NCBI RefSeq assembly: GCF_009498295.1 | Contig: NZ_CP040813.1 | Span: forward strand, 1,309,001 to 1,373,000 | Reading direction: 5' to 3' | Length of the DNA: 64,000 bases | From: Oceanihabitans sp. IOP_32 | GTDB lineage: Bacteria > Bacteroidota > Bacteroidia > Flavobacteriales > Flavobacteriaceae | Shown here: positions 45,572 to 54,222 of the stretch, piece after piece | How the letters are laid out: each line of letters opens with the position of its first letter | Position numbering within the stretch: position 1 is the first letter of the stretch | Translations under genes and position numbers: made by a program | The notes under the pieces: generated by a model | The model's database searches: none | Told to the model about the DNA's origin: nothing | What the model saw: the letters and a program-made list of their open reading frames with translations, nothing else

Positions 45572-46291
45572 TTGATGTTTAAAACTAAATTCGTAATAAT
45601 TGCTTGCCTTTTTGCATTGCTTTTTAACTGTGAAGATGATGCGACACTTCACTTTTCTGAAACAAATATAACCTCAGCAAATAATACCATTGTTGAAGTT
45701 AACATCCCATTAGTAATTGAGAATAACGCCATTGCAAAATCTATTAATGGGTTAATTTCTAATCATGTTGCCGAAGTGCTACAGATTGGACAACAACACA
45801 GTTCTACCGCAACTATTGAGGAATCTATTGAGAATTTTAATGCCGAATACCAATCTTTTGTAAATGAATTTCCTAACAGTTTACAAGAATGGGAAGCCCA
45901 AATTGATGGTGAAGTTATTTTTAAAACACCAGAAATTATAAGTATTGCCGTAACATCGTACACCAATACAGGTGGGGCACATGGCGTTTTAAATATTTCA
46001 TTCTTAAATTTTAACGCCGCAACAGGGACGTTATTAAATAACAGCGATTTATTTGTAGATATTGATGGCTTTAAAAATCTAGCCAAAAAACATCTTCAAT
46101 TGGCTTTAGAAGATGAAGATCCTCTTTTTGATGATGCCAGTTTTGTGCTACCCAAAAATATAGCCTACAGTGACGATGGTTTAATTCTACTCTATAACAA
46201 CTCTGAAATAAAATCTTATACCGAAGGTATACTTGAGTTTAATATCCCGTTTGAAGAGGCCGCACCTTATTTAGTTGTTATACCAATTTAA
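45572..46291 (+). CDS. lipoprotein with DUF4163/DUF3298 (RsiV-like) domain
   Basis: 239 residues. Signal ends LFALLFNCEDD, a lipobox with the cysteine at about residue 20. The central part has the DUF3298 signature TNTGGAHGVLNISFLNFNAATG, preceded by a region like DUF4163. RsiV-type proteins bind lysozyme or sense envelope stress, but the family is broad and the role here is unknown. The stop codon lies inside the left end of repeat element C: the last codons GTTATACCAATTTAA are repeat sequence. Confidence 0.82.
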   Translation: MMFKTKFVIIACLFALLFNCEDDATLHFSETNITSANNTIVEVNIPLVIENNAIAKSINGLISNHVAEVLQIGQQHSSTATIEESIENFNAEYQSFVNEFPNSLQEWEAQIDGEVIFKTPEIISIAVTSYTNTGGAHGVLNISFLNFNAATGTLLNNSDLFVDIDGFKNLAKKHLQLALEDEDPLFDDASFVLPKNIAYSDDGLILLYNNSEIKSYTEGILEFNIPFEEAAPYLVVIPI

Positions 46292-46440
46292 CCATATAAT
46301 GTCGTAATAAATAGTTTCTTTTTTGCTTCCTTTTCATCAAAAATAATTACCGTAACGATGCTATGTTATTTATTTTTCAATTCAATTAATCAAAAAATAA
46401 TTCAATTTATTTACACGACATTACAAAGTTAACTTGGTAT
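46280..46440. repeat. 161-bp inverted-repeat element, copy C
   Basis: Left end ATACCAATTTAACCATATAATGTCGTAA; the right end, reversed, is ATACCAAGTTAACTTTGTAATGTCGTGTAA. These ~28-base ends match at nearly every position. The 105-base interior is AT-rich and non-coding. It overlaps the stop codons of both convergent neighbours. MITE-like; shares its right end with element D. Confidence 0.75.
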
Positions 46441-46897
46441 TAACAGCCTTTAACAGGGCTAAAACGCAGCCATAGTGAATCGCATCGTGAACCAACACAA
46501 ACTGTAAAGCCTCGTCAATATTGTTTAATGTGTTTCCAGTTGTAGAAACCGTGTAGCTGTTAAAATCTTTAAAATGACCTTTTGCGTAATCTTTTTTTGT
46601 ACTCTCGAGCGTAGAGATTAGCAGCTGCTTTATCTCACGCACTTCTTCTTCTGTGGTTTGACCTTCTGGTTTAGTCCCTTTTTTATATTTATCGATCATT
46701 TGGTCTGATAATACTGGCTTTAAGCCCGATAACTTATAGGTTAATAACTGTTCAATAACCACAATATGCCCAATATTCCAGATTATATTATTATTAAAAC
46801 CTTTAGGTATTTTATTTAAGTCTTCTAAGGTAGTAGACTCAACAGTATCCTTTAAGATTTTGCGTATATTTTTAATAAGATCAAATGTAAAATTCAT
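46421..46897 (-). CDS. DinB-family protein
   Basis: 158 residues, four-helix DinB/YfiT fold. The conserved pattern of histidines is present: NIIWNIGHIVVIEQLL near residue 32-48 and FVLVHDAIHYGCVLALLKAV near 132-151, which would form the divalent metal site. DinB-like enzymes include bacillithiol and other thiol transferases; the substrate here is unknown. The final codons (VNTKLTL-stop) are part of repeat element C. Confidence 0.87.
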   Translation of the reverse strand: MNFTFDLIKNIRKILKDTVESTTLEDLNKIPKGFNNNIIWNIGHIVVIEQLLTYKLSGLKPVLSDQMIDKYKKGTKPEGQTTEEEVREIKQLLISTLESTKKDYAKGHFKDFNSYTVSTTGNTLNNIDEALQFVLVHDAIHYGCVLALLKAVNTKLTL

Positions 46898-46955
46898 TAT
46901 ATTTAGTTTTGTGATAAATATAGTTTTAATTTGTTGTAGTAAATCATAAATAACA

Positions 46956-47306
46956 ATGAAAAAAGTATACTATTTAAAAACTTGCAGCACCTGTATCAGA
47001 ATATTAAAGGATTTAAATTTATCTTCAAATTTTACTCTACAAGATATTAAAACCGAGAATATCACGACGACGCAATTAGAAGACATGAAAGTACTTGCAG
47101 GCAGCTACGAAGCGCTTTTTAATAAACGCGCTAAACTATACAAGGAACTCGACTTAAAAAATAAACCTCTTGAAGAAAACGACTATAAAGATTATATTTT
47201 AGAGCATTACACATTTTTAAAACGACCTGTAATTATTGCCGATGATTGTATTTTTATAGGGAATTCTAAAAAGGTAGTTGAAGCCGCTAAAGTTAAACTC
47301 TCTTAA
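46956..47306 (+). CDS. ArsC/Spx-family thioredoxin-fold protein
   Basis: 116 residues. Starts MKKVYYLKTCSTCIRILKDL, with the CxxC of the ArsC/Spx family, and ends with FLKRPVIIADDCIFIGNSKKVVEAAK, which matches the cis-proline RP motif of ArsC-like proteins. Such proteins reduce arsenate or, as Spx, bind RNA polymerase. Neither is indicated by neighbours, so a general oxidoreductase label is safer. It is divergent from the dinB gene by 58 bases. Confidence 0.85.
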   Translation: MKKVYYLKTCSTCIRILKDLNLSSNFTLQDIKTENITTTQLEDMKVLAGSYEALFNKRAKLYKELDLKNKPLEENDYKDYILEHYTFLKRPVIIADDCIFIGNSKKVVEAAKVKLS

Positions 47307-47440
47307 AAATAGTGTTTATAAGACCCGTTTTTCTGAATAGGCTAACAATTACTTCTTTTGCGTCAAGAAATACACTTATTAAGCTATATATTTGTTAATG
47401 TACAAGTTAAGTTAATGTTTAATTAAAAAAATAAAGAATC

Positions 47441-47773
47441 ATGAGTAATAACGGAAACACAGTTTTAGGTATTTTAGCAGGAACAGCAATTGGGGCAACA
47501 TTAGGAATTCTATTCGCACCCGATAAAGGAAGCAATACCAGACAGCGCATTAGTGACGAAGCGCAATTAGCCAAACAAAAACTTGCTGATAAAGCTACAG
47601 ATTTAAAAGACCAAATGGTCTCTGCGGCATCAGAAAAAAAAGAAACGCTTGAAGAGCAGGTAGATTCTTTAATTTCAAACGCAAGTTATAAGGCCGATGA
47701 TATTATTACAACTTTAGAGAAAAAACTAAAGGACTTAAAAGAGAAAAATAAAAGATTACAAAAAACATCATAA
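47441..47773 (+). CDS. YtxH domain protein
   Basis: 110 residues. An N-terminal glycine/alanine-rich transmembrane segment (VLGILAGTAIGATLGILFAPDKG) is typical of YtxH, followed by a charged coiled helix (about 35-110). It is a general-stress type membrane protein of unknown function. It begins a three-gene set: the next gene starts 3 bases after its stop and has a holin-like fold, and a small basic protein gene follows. Compare YqjD-YqjE-YqjK of enteric bacteria. Confidence 0.88.
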   Translation: MSNNGNTVLGILAGTAIGATLGILFAPDKGSNTRQRISDEAQLAKQKLADKATDLKDQMVSAASEKKETLEEQVDSLISNASYKADDIITTLEKKLKDLKEKNKRLQKTS

Positions 47774-47776
47774 TAT

Positions 47777-48124
47777 ATGAGTTTATTTGAATCTCTAAGC
47801 GATACTAATGCCAAAGCCTCTGAAATTGGTAAAAAATACGTAGAGAAATCATACGAATACTATAGGCTTAAAATTTTTCAGCAATTAACCATTTCTATTA
47901 GTATGGTTTTTAAAGCTATAGTTATAGGTGGCTTGTTGCTTCTGGGCGTTTGCTTTTTAGGTGCAGCTTTAGCTTTAATTATAGGAGCATCTACTGGTAA
48001 CTATGCCTTAGGGTTTGCTATTGTTGGCGCTGTTTTTACAGTGCTCTCGGTAATAGCAATACTTTTAAGAAAGCACATTAATAATATGACAGTAAAAAAA
48101 TTATCTGAAAAGTTTTTTGATTAA
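47777..48124 (+). CDS. phage-holin-3-like membrane protein (YqjE family)
   Basis: 115 residues, with an amphipathic start, two strong membrane helices (about 45-70 and 75-95) and a basic tail (RKHINNMTVKKL). The layout matches the phage_holin_3_6/YqjE superfamily, which in bacterial chromosomes are not phage lysis genes. Three bases separate it from the YtxH gene. Part of an envelope-stress-type trio. Confidence 0.8.
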   Translation: MSLFESLSDTNAKASEIGKKYVEKSYEYYRLKIFQQLTISISMVFKAIVIGGLLLLGVCFLGAALALIIGASTGNYALGFAIVGAVFTVLSVIAILLRKHINNMTVKKLSEKFFD

Positions 48125-48125
48125 G

Positions 48126-48332
48126 ATGAAAAAATACAGAAATACAGAGAGTTTAGAACGCGATTTAAAAATTTTGCATCTTGAGCGTAAAATTGCTGTT
48201 GAAGAATTTAAAAACTTAAAAGCGCAATATAAAGAAGATTTAAAACCACTTAATTGGATTCAATCCGGAATACAAATATTCGGAAAACTGGGTGGTGTAC
48301 TTTTAATAAAAAAATTTCTCAATAGGAAATAA
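48126..48332 (+). CDS. small basic protein, third gene of the YtxH/holin trio
   Basis: 68 residues from the ATG at 48126, one base beyond the previous stop; the frame opens at a TTG at 48117. A charged helical half (ESLERDLKILHLERKIAVEEFKNLK) is followed by a hydrophobic, glycine-containing segment (WIQSGIQIFGKLGGVLLIKKFL) that may insert in a membrane. It has no recognised domain but fits the place of YqjK. A strong terminator follows. Confidence 0.7.
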   Translation: MKKYRNTESLERDLKILHLERKIAVEEFKNLKAQYKEDLKPLNWIQSGIQIFGKLGGVLLIKKFLNRK

Positions 48333-48354
48333 TCAAAACTATCTCATACCAACT

Positions 48355-48391
48355 AAAAGAGGACTCCGAGATAAAAACGGAGTCCTCTTTT
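48355..48391 (+). terminator. terminator of the YtxH operon
   Basis: Perfect 14-bp stem (AAAAGAGGACTCCG and its complement) with a 9-base loop, followed by an eight-base T run. Ideal rho-independent terminator. Confidence 0.92.
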
Positions 48392-48460
48392 TTTTTACGC
48401 GGTGTTTTTAAAAACCTTCTAAAAACAAAAAAGTCCAACATCACTGTTGAACTTTGTTTG

Positions 48461-48534
48461 CTCCCCCTCTTGGGCTCGAACCAAGGACCCTCTGATTAAC
48501 AGTCAGATGCTCTAACCAACTGAGCTAAGGAGGA
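48461..48534 (-). tRNA. tRNA-Asn (GTT)
   Basis: Read on the minus strand: acceptor TCCTCCT pairs with AGGGGGA (one G-T), D-loop AGCTCAGTTGGTTAGAGC, anticodon loop CTGTTAA with anticodon GTT, and T-arm GGTTCGAGCC. The CCA end is not encoded. A stable 74-base cloverleaf; lies between the YtxH operon and rseP. Confidence 0.96.
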
Positions 48535-48710
48535 CTGTTATTTTGAATTTACAAATGTAAATATTTTTTTACTTTCTAATAGGAACGTCGCTAATTTTTT
48601 TTTCATCTTTTAAATAAGCATTAATTTTAACGGCTTATTGTGATGCTATTTCGTCTTAGCGAGCGCAAATATATATTTAATTTTAGATATTACAAAACAT
48701 ATATTTAAAT

Positions 48711-50057
48711 TTATTTAAAAATTGCTTTATAAATATCATTCCCATTCGCAAATAGCATCAAAGCGATTAAGATAACAAATCCCACCACCTGTGCATATTC
48801 CATAAATTTATCTCCTGGTTTTCTTCCAGAAATTATTTCATATAATAAGAACACGACATGACCGCCATCTAAAGCTGGAATGGGCAATAGGTTTATAACT
48901 CCTAGCATGATGGATAGAAAAGCTGTAATATTCCAAAAATATTGCCAATTCCAAACGTTAGGGAAAATATCAAAAATGGCTTTAAAACCACCAACACCCT
49001 TATAAGCACCAGTACTAGGAGAGAATATAGCGCTTAGCTGATCCCAGTAAGACGACAATTTATCTTTAGCTTTTGTTAGGCCAACTGGGAAAGATTCAAA
49101 AAACCCGTATTTCTTAGTTTCAAATTTATAATATCCTAAAGCTTCTAAAGTCTTAGGGGTAGATGCTGGTGCATATACTAGACCTAACTTTCCATCCTCG
49201 CTAATAGATAAAGGCAACTTAGTTTCTTGTCCATCTCTTAAAACAGTGGCAGAAACGTTTTGTCCGCTATATTTTTCCAAACCGAGTATCACCTCATCGG
49301 CATATTTAGTTTTAAAGTCGTTAAGCCCAACGATAACATCGCCCTTTTTAAGTCCACTTAATTTATTTGCAGAGGTGTCTGGAACTTGAACAACCACAAA
49401 GGGTTGTCTTAAACTTATAAATCGGCTCTCGTTAGCATCTATTAATTGTGCTAAAAAATCTTCAGGTAAGGTTATGCTAACTTGTTCTCCGTCCCTTTCA
49501 ACCGTAACTTGTTTACCAAAAAGCACTTTTTCAGAAATTTCAGAAAAATTCTCTATGGAATTTCCATCAACAGCCAAAATTTTATCACCAGTTAAAAGTC
49601 CAGCGTTGTTAGCAACTGTACTCTCAATTAATACCCCATCCTTAATATTGTTATTAGGCAAAAAATTATCGCCATAAAAATAACTCATCCCAATATAAAT
49701 GAATATGGCTAATAAAAAGTTAACTGTAACACCGCCAAGCATGATAATTAAACGCTGCCAAGCTGGTTTAGAACGGAATTCCCAAGGCTGTGGCTCTTTA
49801 GCCATTTGCTCGGTATCCATGCTCTCATCAATCATACCAGCAATTTTAACATAACCTCCTAGAGGCAACCAGCCAATGCCGTAAACGGTATCTCCAATTT
49901 TCTTTTTGAACAAAGAAAACTTAACATCAAAAAATAAATAAAATTTTTCTACTCTAGTTTTAAAAAGCTTTGCAGGAATAAAATGACCCAATTCATGCAA
50001 AACAATTAATAAAGAAAGGCTCAATAAAAATTGAGATATTTTAATAACAAACTCCAT
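48711..50057 (-). CDS. rseP: RIP metalloprotease RseP (site-2 protease)
   Basis: 448 residues. Intramembrane zinc protease with the active site H21-E22-x-x-H25 in VLHELGHFIPAKLF, two PDZ domains in the middle (NNAGLLTGDKILAVDGNSI and SGLKKGDVIVGLN), and the second metal motif LLPIPALDGGHVVFLL near residue 400. It cuts anti-sigma factors in the inner membrane. No sigma or anti-sigma genes adjoin. Length and topology are normal. Confidence 0.96.
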   Translation of the reverse strand: MEFVIKISQFLLSLSLLIVLHELGHFIPAKLFKTRVEKFYLFFDVKFSLFKKKIGDTVYGIGWLPLGGYVKIAGMIDESMDTEQMAKEPQPWEFRSKPAWQRLIIMLGGVTVNFLLAIFIYIGMSYFYGDNFLPNNNIKDGVLIESTVANNAGLLTGDKILAVDGNSIENFSEISEKVLFGKQVTVERDGEQVSITLPEDFLAQLIDANESRFISLRQPFVVVQVPDTSANKLSGLKKGDVIVGLNDFKTKYADEVILGLEKYSGQNVSATVLRDGQETKLPLSISEDGKLGLVYAPASTPKTLEALGYYKFETKKYGFFESFPVGLTKAKDKLSSYWDQLSAIFSPSTGAYKGVGGFKAIFDIFPNVWNWQYFWNITAFLSIMLGVINLLPIPALDGGHVVFLLYEIISGRKPGDKFMEYAQVVGFVILIALMLFANGNDIYKAIFK

Positions 50058-50205
50058 ATACTTCAGTATAATTTTTTAATCGTGCAAAAGTACACTTTTA
50101 AACCAACTTAAGGAAGGCTATTATTTTGATGTGTAAATTTTTAACAGGAATTTAAGTTTAAGTAAATCTTAATACTTTTATCTTTTAGCCTAGAAAGATT
50201 CATTG

Positions 50206-50213
50206 TATTTTTG
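50206..50213 (+). promoter_or_regulatory. predicted -7 promoter box of the SCO1 gene
   Basis: TATTTTTG, a TAnnTTTG match, 26 bases before the start codon. Confidence 0.4.
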
Positions 50214-50239
50214 TTATAATTATTTATTAACCACTACTT

Positions 50240-50914
50240 ATGCTTTCATTTTTTAAAGACTACAAAGGGTTTGCAATTGTTTTTGGTGTTATTTCATTAA
50301 TAATATTAATTATAATTTACAATACCTTAAATGTGTACCAACCGCTGCCAATTTATCAACCTGCAATGGTGAGCACAGAGTTGGTAGACAGCACGATTCA
50401 GCATAAAAAAAAATATCATAAAATAGCTAATTTTAAACTTATCAATCAAAATGGAGAAACCATAACCCAAGACCATTACAAGGATAAAATTTATATTGCC
50501 GATTTCTTTTTTACCACCTGCCTTACCATTTGCCCGATCATGACAGACCATATGGTGTTAATACAAGAAGAAATTAAAAATGATGATGAAGTTATGCTAC
50601 TTTCGCATACCGTAACTCCAGAAATTGATACCGTTGCACAGCTAAAACGATATGCCAAATCTAAAGGCGTCATTGATGCGAAATGGAATTTAGTGACTGG
50701 CGATAAAAAACAAATTTATCAACTTGCCAGAAAAAGCTATTTAGCGGTTTTAGATGATGGCAGCGCAGATGAATTCGATATGATTCATACCGAAAACTTT
50801 ATGCTTATTGATAAAAAAAGAAAAATTCGCGGGTTTTATGATGGTACAGACAGAGAGGAAATAGAACGTTTATTAGAGGATTTAAAAATTCTCAAAGAAG
50901 AGTACACCAAATAG
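50240..50914 (+). CDS. SCO1/SenC-family copper/redox protein
   Basis: 224 residues. One N-terminal membrane helix (about 10-28) then a periplasmic thioredoxin fold. The copper ligands C94 and C98 are in FFTTCLTICPIM and H183 in MIHTENFMLID; all three are intact. SCO proteins load copper on the CuA site of cytochrome c oxidase, or act as thiol oxidoreductases. Here the next genes are feoA and feoB, and the link is uncertain. Also compatible with supplying copper to NosZ, but that is speculation. Confidence 0.9.
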   Translation: MLSFFKDYKGFAIVFGVISLIILIIIYNTLNVYQPLPIYQPAMVSTELVDSTIQHKKKYHKIANFKLINQNGETITQDHYKDKIYIADFFFTTCLTICPIMTDHMVLIQEEIKNDDEVMLLSHTVTPEIDTVAQLKRYAKSKGVIDAKWNLVTGDKKQIYQLARKSYLAVLDDGSADEFDMIHTENFMLIDKKRKIRGFYDGTDREEIERLLEDLKILKEEYTK

Positions 50915-50983
50915 TGTGATAAGTATTTTTTCAGTAAAAAATTTTGCCTTACATTTACTTCTTTAAAACCAATCTAAATAAGC

Positions 50984-51220
50984 TTGCAGCATACAATAGC
51001 CGATTTAAAACGTGGAGAACGTGGCATTATTACCGATGTTTCATCTGTACATATTCCTTTAAAACTTTTAGAAATGGGATGTTTACCAGGAAATCCTGTA
51101 CAACTATTACAGCTCGCTCCTTTTCAAGACCCGATGTATTTAAATATAAATGGTACGCATCTAGCGATAAGAAAAGAGACTGCTATTCACATCTTAATAG
51201 ACAAAGTAGCACATGAGTAA
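50984..51220 (+). CDS. feoA: ferrous iron transport protein FeoA
   Basis: 78-residue SH3-like protein that supports FeoB. The start is a TTG at 50984 (reads MQHTIADLKRGERGIITDV, matching FeoA starts); I found no in-frame ATG upstream that fits. The KLLEMGCLPGNPVQLL segment and AIRKETAIHILID end are typical. Its last 8 bases overlap the feoB start, so translation is coupled. The TTG start may keep its level low. Confidence 0.9.
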   Translation: MQHTIADLKRGERGIITDVSSVHIPLKLLEMGCLPGNPVQLLQLAPFQDPMYLNINGTHLAIRKETAIHILIDKVAHE

Positions 51221-53315
51221 GCAAATTAATGTAGCCCTTATAGGAAACCCCAATACGGGAAAAACATCCGTATTTAATGCCCTTACTGGTCTAAACCAAA
51301 AAGTTGGCAACTACCCTGGTATTACGGTCGAAAAAAAAGAAGGCATCTGTAAATTACCACGTGGCGTTAAAGCCCACATTCTTGATTTACCGGGTACCTA
51401 TAGCTTAAATGCCTCTTCGTTAGACGAGAATGTAGTAATCGAACTCCTACTTAATAAAAACGACAAAGATTTCCCAGATGTAGCCGTGGTTGTTGCCGAT
51501 GTAGAAAACCTTAAAAGAAACCTTCTGCTTTTTACGCAAATAAAGGATTTAGAGATCCCTACCATACTAGTCATTAATATGAGTGACCGTATGCACTACA
51601 AAGGCATTTCGTTAGATATTGAATATTTAGAAAAACAACTACAAACTAAAATTGCCTTAGTAAGTACACGTAAAAATGAAGGGATAAATGATTTAAAAGA
51701 ACTCATAGCGAATTACAAAAGCATTCCTGTTTCGTCTTGCATAGACGCTAATGATATTGATGCTGCGTATTTTGAAAATTTACGTAAAGCCTTTCCAAAT
51801 CAGTTACTTTACAAGCTTTGGCTTGTTATTACCCAAGATGTAAACTTTGGAACCATTAACAGAAATGAATTTGATGACGTAGCCGATTTTAAAACCAAAA
51901 GCAAAAGCGACCTAAAACGATTACAGCAAAAAGAAACCATAAAGCGCTATCAGTTTATTAACCAAGTGCTTAAAGAAGGACAAATTATTGATGCTTCTAA
52001 AGCAAAAGATTTACGCACAAAATTTGACAGAATACTAACGCATAAGTTTTGGGGGTACTTCATATTTTTGCTCATATTGCTTCTTATTTTTCAAGCTATT
52101 TACGATTGGTCAAGCATCCCTATGGATTTTATCGACAGTACGTTTGCTTCTTTAAGTGAATGGACTAAAAATAGCTTACCCGAGGGTACTTTTACAAATT
52201 TACTTGCCGAAGGTATTATACCTGGTCTTGGTGGCGTCGTGATTTTTATCCCGCAAATTGCTTTCTTATTCCTGTTTATAGCCATACTTGAAGAGAGTGG
52301 CTATATGAGTCGTGTAGTCTTTTTAATGGATAAAGTCATGCGGCGTTTTGGCTTAAGTGGAAAAAGTGTGGTGCCTTTAATTTCTGGTACCGCTTGTGCC
52401 ATTCCAGCCATTATGGCGACACGTAATATTAGCAGCTGGAAAGAACGCTTAATTACCATTTTAGTCACGCCGTTTACAACTTGTGCAGCACGTTTACCGG
52501 TATATTTAATAATAATTGCGCTAATTATTCCCGAAGGTCGGTTTTTAGGAGTAATAAGTTACCAAGCTTTAACATTAATGCTGTTATACCTTATTGGTTT
52601 TGGGGCTGCAGTGGGTTCGGCTTATATTTTGAATAAAATTTTAAACATAAAAAGCAAAACGTTTTTTGTTGTTGAAATGCCAAATTATAAACTCCCCCTA
52701 ATTAAAAACGTAGGGTTAACCGTTGTTGAAAAAACAAAGGCCTTCGTTTTTGGCGCTGGTAAAATTATTCTTGCTATATCTATCATACTCTGGTTTCTGG
52801 CTTCTTATGGCCCTGGTGAAGAATTCAATAATGCAGAAACCATTGTAAAAACCGAATATGCTGCTCAAAATTTAAGCGAAGACGAATTAGAAGAACAAAT
52901 CGCTTCTTATAAGTTGGAACATTCCTTTATTGGTATTACAGGAAGAGCCATAGAGCCCGCCATAAGGCCTTTAGGTTACGATTGGAAAATTGGTATTGCG
53001 ATTGTAAGTAGTTTTGCTGCACGAGAAGTGTTTGTGGGCACGCTTGCTACCATTTATAGCGTAGGAAGCGATGAAGAAGAAACCATTAAAAACCGTATGG
53101 CAGGCGAGGTAAACCCCATTTTAGGTGGGCCCTTATTTAATTTTGCCTCTGGTATTTCATTACTGTTATTTTATGCTTTTGCCATGCAATGTATGAGTAC
53201 ACTAGCCATTGTTAAAAAGGAAACTAACAGCTGGAAATGGCCCATGTGGCAACTGGTTATTATGAGTGCTTTTGCTTATGTGGTGGCATTAATAGCATTT
53301 CAGCTTCTAAAATAA
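51213..53315 (+). CDS. feoB: ferrous iron transporter FeoB
   Basis: 700 residues. The N-terminal G domain has G1 GNPNTGKTS near residue 11, G3 LDLPGTYSL and G4 INMSD; the rest is the membrane permease with the gate motifs SGTACAIPAIMATR and FTTCAARLPVY. It imports Fe2+ across the inner membrane. feoA precedes with overlap, and a small FeoB-associated protein gene follows. A repeat related to 33000-33043 begins 5 bases after its stop. Confidence 0.97.
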   Translation: MSKQINVALIGNPNTGKTSVFNALTGLNQKVGNYPGITVEKKEGICKLPRGVKAHILDLPGTYSLNASSLDENVVIELLLNKNDKDFPDVAVVVADVENLKRNLLLFTQIKDLEIPTILVINMSDRMHYKGISLDIEYLEKQLQTKIALVSTRKNEGINDLKELIANYKSIPVSSCIDANDIDAAYFENLRKAFPNQLLYKLWLVITQDVNFGTINRNEFDDVADFKTKSKSDLKRLQQKETIKRYQFINQVLKEGQIIDASKAKDLRTKFDRILTHKFWGYFIFLLILLLIFQAIYDWSSIPMDFIDSTFASLSEWTKNSLPEGTFTNLLAEGIIPGLGGVVIFIPQIAFLFLFIAILEESGYMSRVVFLMDKVMRRFGLSGKSVVPLISGTACAIPAIMATRNISSWKERLITILVTPFTTCAARLPVYLIIIALIIPEGRFLGVISYQALTLMLLYLIGFGAAVGSAYILNKILNIKSKTFFVVEMPNYKLPLIKNVGLTVVEKTKAFVFGAGKIILAISIILWFLASYGPGEEFNNAETIVKTEYAAQNLSEDELEEQIASYKLEHSFIGITGRAIEPAIRPLGYDWKIGIAIVSSFAAREVFVGTLATIYSVGSDEEETIKNRMAGEVNPILGGPLFNFASGISLLLFYAFAMQCMSTLAIVKKETNSWKWPMWQLVIMSAFAYVVALIAFQLLK

Positions 53316-53319
53316 TTTG

Positions 53320-53355
53320 TCTTTGCGAAAAGTTTTTACGACGCGGTAATCTTTA
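53320..53355 (+). repeat. dispersed repeat TCTTTGCGA...GTAATCTTTA, copy 2
   Basis: Shares its first 9 and last 10 bases with 33000-33043, with a central segment that differs in length. Starts right after the feoB stop and lies between feoB and the FeoB-associated gene. Confidence 0.5.
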
Positions 53356-53403
53356 AATTGAAAAAAAGCCTTAATTTTATTAATTGATTGATTTACACCA
53401 CTT

Positions 53404-53544
53404 ATGAATACTATTATACAAAACATATTGGCCTTTACTGTTCTTGCTTTTGCTATCGTTTTCTTAGTAAAAAAGTTTGTGTGGAAACCCAAGAAAAAAT
53501 CGGTTAAAGCCTGCGGAGGTGATGGCGGTTGTGGGTGTAGTTGA
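53404..53544 (+). CDS. FeoB-associated Cys-rich membrane protein
   Basis: 46 residues: one membrane helix (IIQNILAFTVLAFAIVFLV), a basic segment (KKFVWKPKKKS) and a cysteine/glycine tail (CGGDGGCGCS). This is the FeoB-associated Cys-rich family (as in Pfam FeoB_associated), found next to feoB in Bacteroidota and Firmicutes. Its role in iron transport is not settled. It is 88 bases after feoB with the repeat at 53320 between. Confidence 0.85.
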   Translation: MNTIIQNILAFTVLAFAIVFLVKKFVWKPKKKSVKACGGDGGCGCS

Positions 53545-53623
53545 TTTTATTCAGAGTAGTAAAATTTTTAGTTCATTTTATTACAAGGTTTGATAACGGT
53601 TATTAAGACTGAAGTCAAACTAT

Positions 53624-54136
53624 TTAATTTTCAGTCAATCTTCCTATTCTAAATAATTCATACTTATTTTTAGTGTAAATAGAGGCACTTTCAATTTTAT
53701 AGTCCTTCTCATTATAGTTAAAATGGAGTACGCCGTCACAAAATTTTAATCCGTTTACCTCGTTGATCTTGTATGTAAAATCATCATAAGTTATTCGAGA
53801 AAGGTCCATTTCATAAGAGGCAGCACGCTCTTTTATCTTATCGTATTTCTCAATAAAATCACCATAGTATTCATCTTTGGGCCATGAGGTAACCTTATTT
53901 TTAGTTTCTTGACTGATTTTCATTTCGGGATTATTAACAAACGTTCTCAATTCTTCAAGCTTTAAAAAATGGGATAAGAACTCCTCTTGTGTAGAAGAGG
54001 GGATTTTTGTAACAATTGAATACAATTGTTTTCCAATATCTTCTGGCTTGTCTACTGGAGTTACAACTGTAGTTTTACAAGATACTAACATTAGAATTAG
54101 GTATGGCGTAATATATTTGTATGTGTTATTTTTCAT
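53624..54136 (-). CDS. hypothetical lipoprotein
   Basis: 170 residues. The signal ends LILMLVSCKTT, a lipobox. The mature part is soluble, with charged helices and a C-terminal stretch NEVNGLKFCDGVLHFNYNEKDYKIESASIYT that looks like a small beta sheet. No family recognised. It lies upstream of, and on the same strand as, nothing else in an obvious operon. Confidence 0.6.
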   Translation of the reverse strand: MKNNTYKYITPYLILMLVSCKTTVVTPVDKPEDIGKQLYSIVTKIPSSTQEEFLSHFLKLEELRTFVNNPEMKISQETKNKVTSWPKDEYYGDFIEKYDKIKERAASYEMDLSRITYDDFTYKINEVNGLKFCDGVLHFNYNEKDYKIESASIYTKNKYELFRIGRLTEN

Positions 54137-54222
54137 TTTTTTAATATATGTTAGTTAGCTGTAACTTTTATAACGATGCATAAACGCAATGAAAGCCAAT
54201 CCTTATTCACTCATTTTAAAAA

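Noticed and set aside
47777-48124. Holin-like gene as evidence for a prophage.
   Set aside because: No phage structural, lysis or integrase genes nearby; the YqjE-type family is a normal chromosomal gene.
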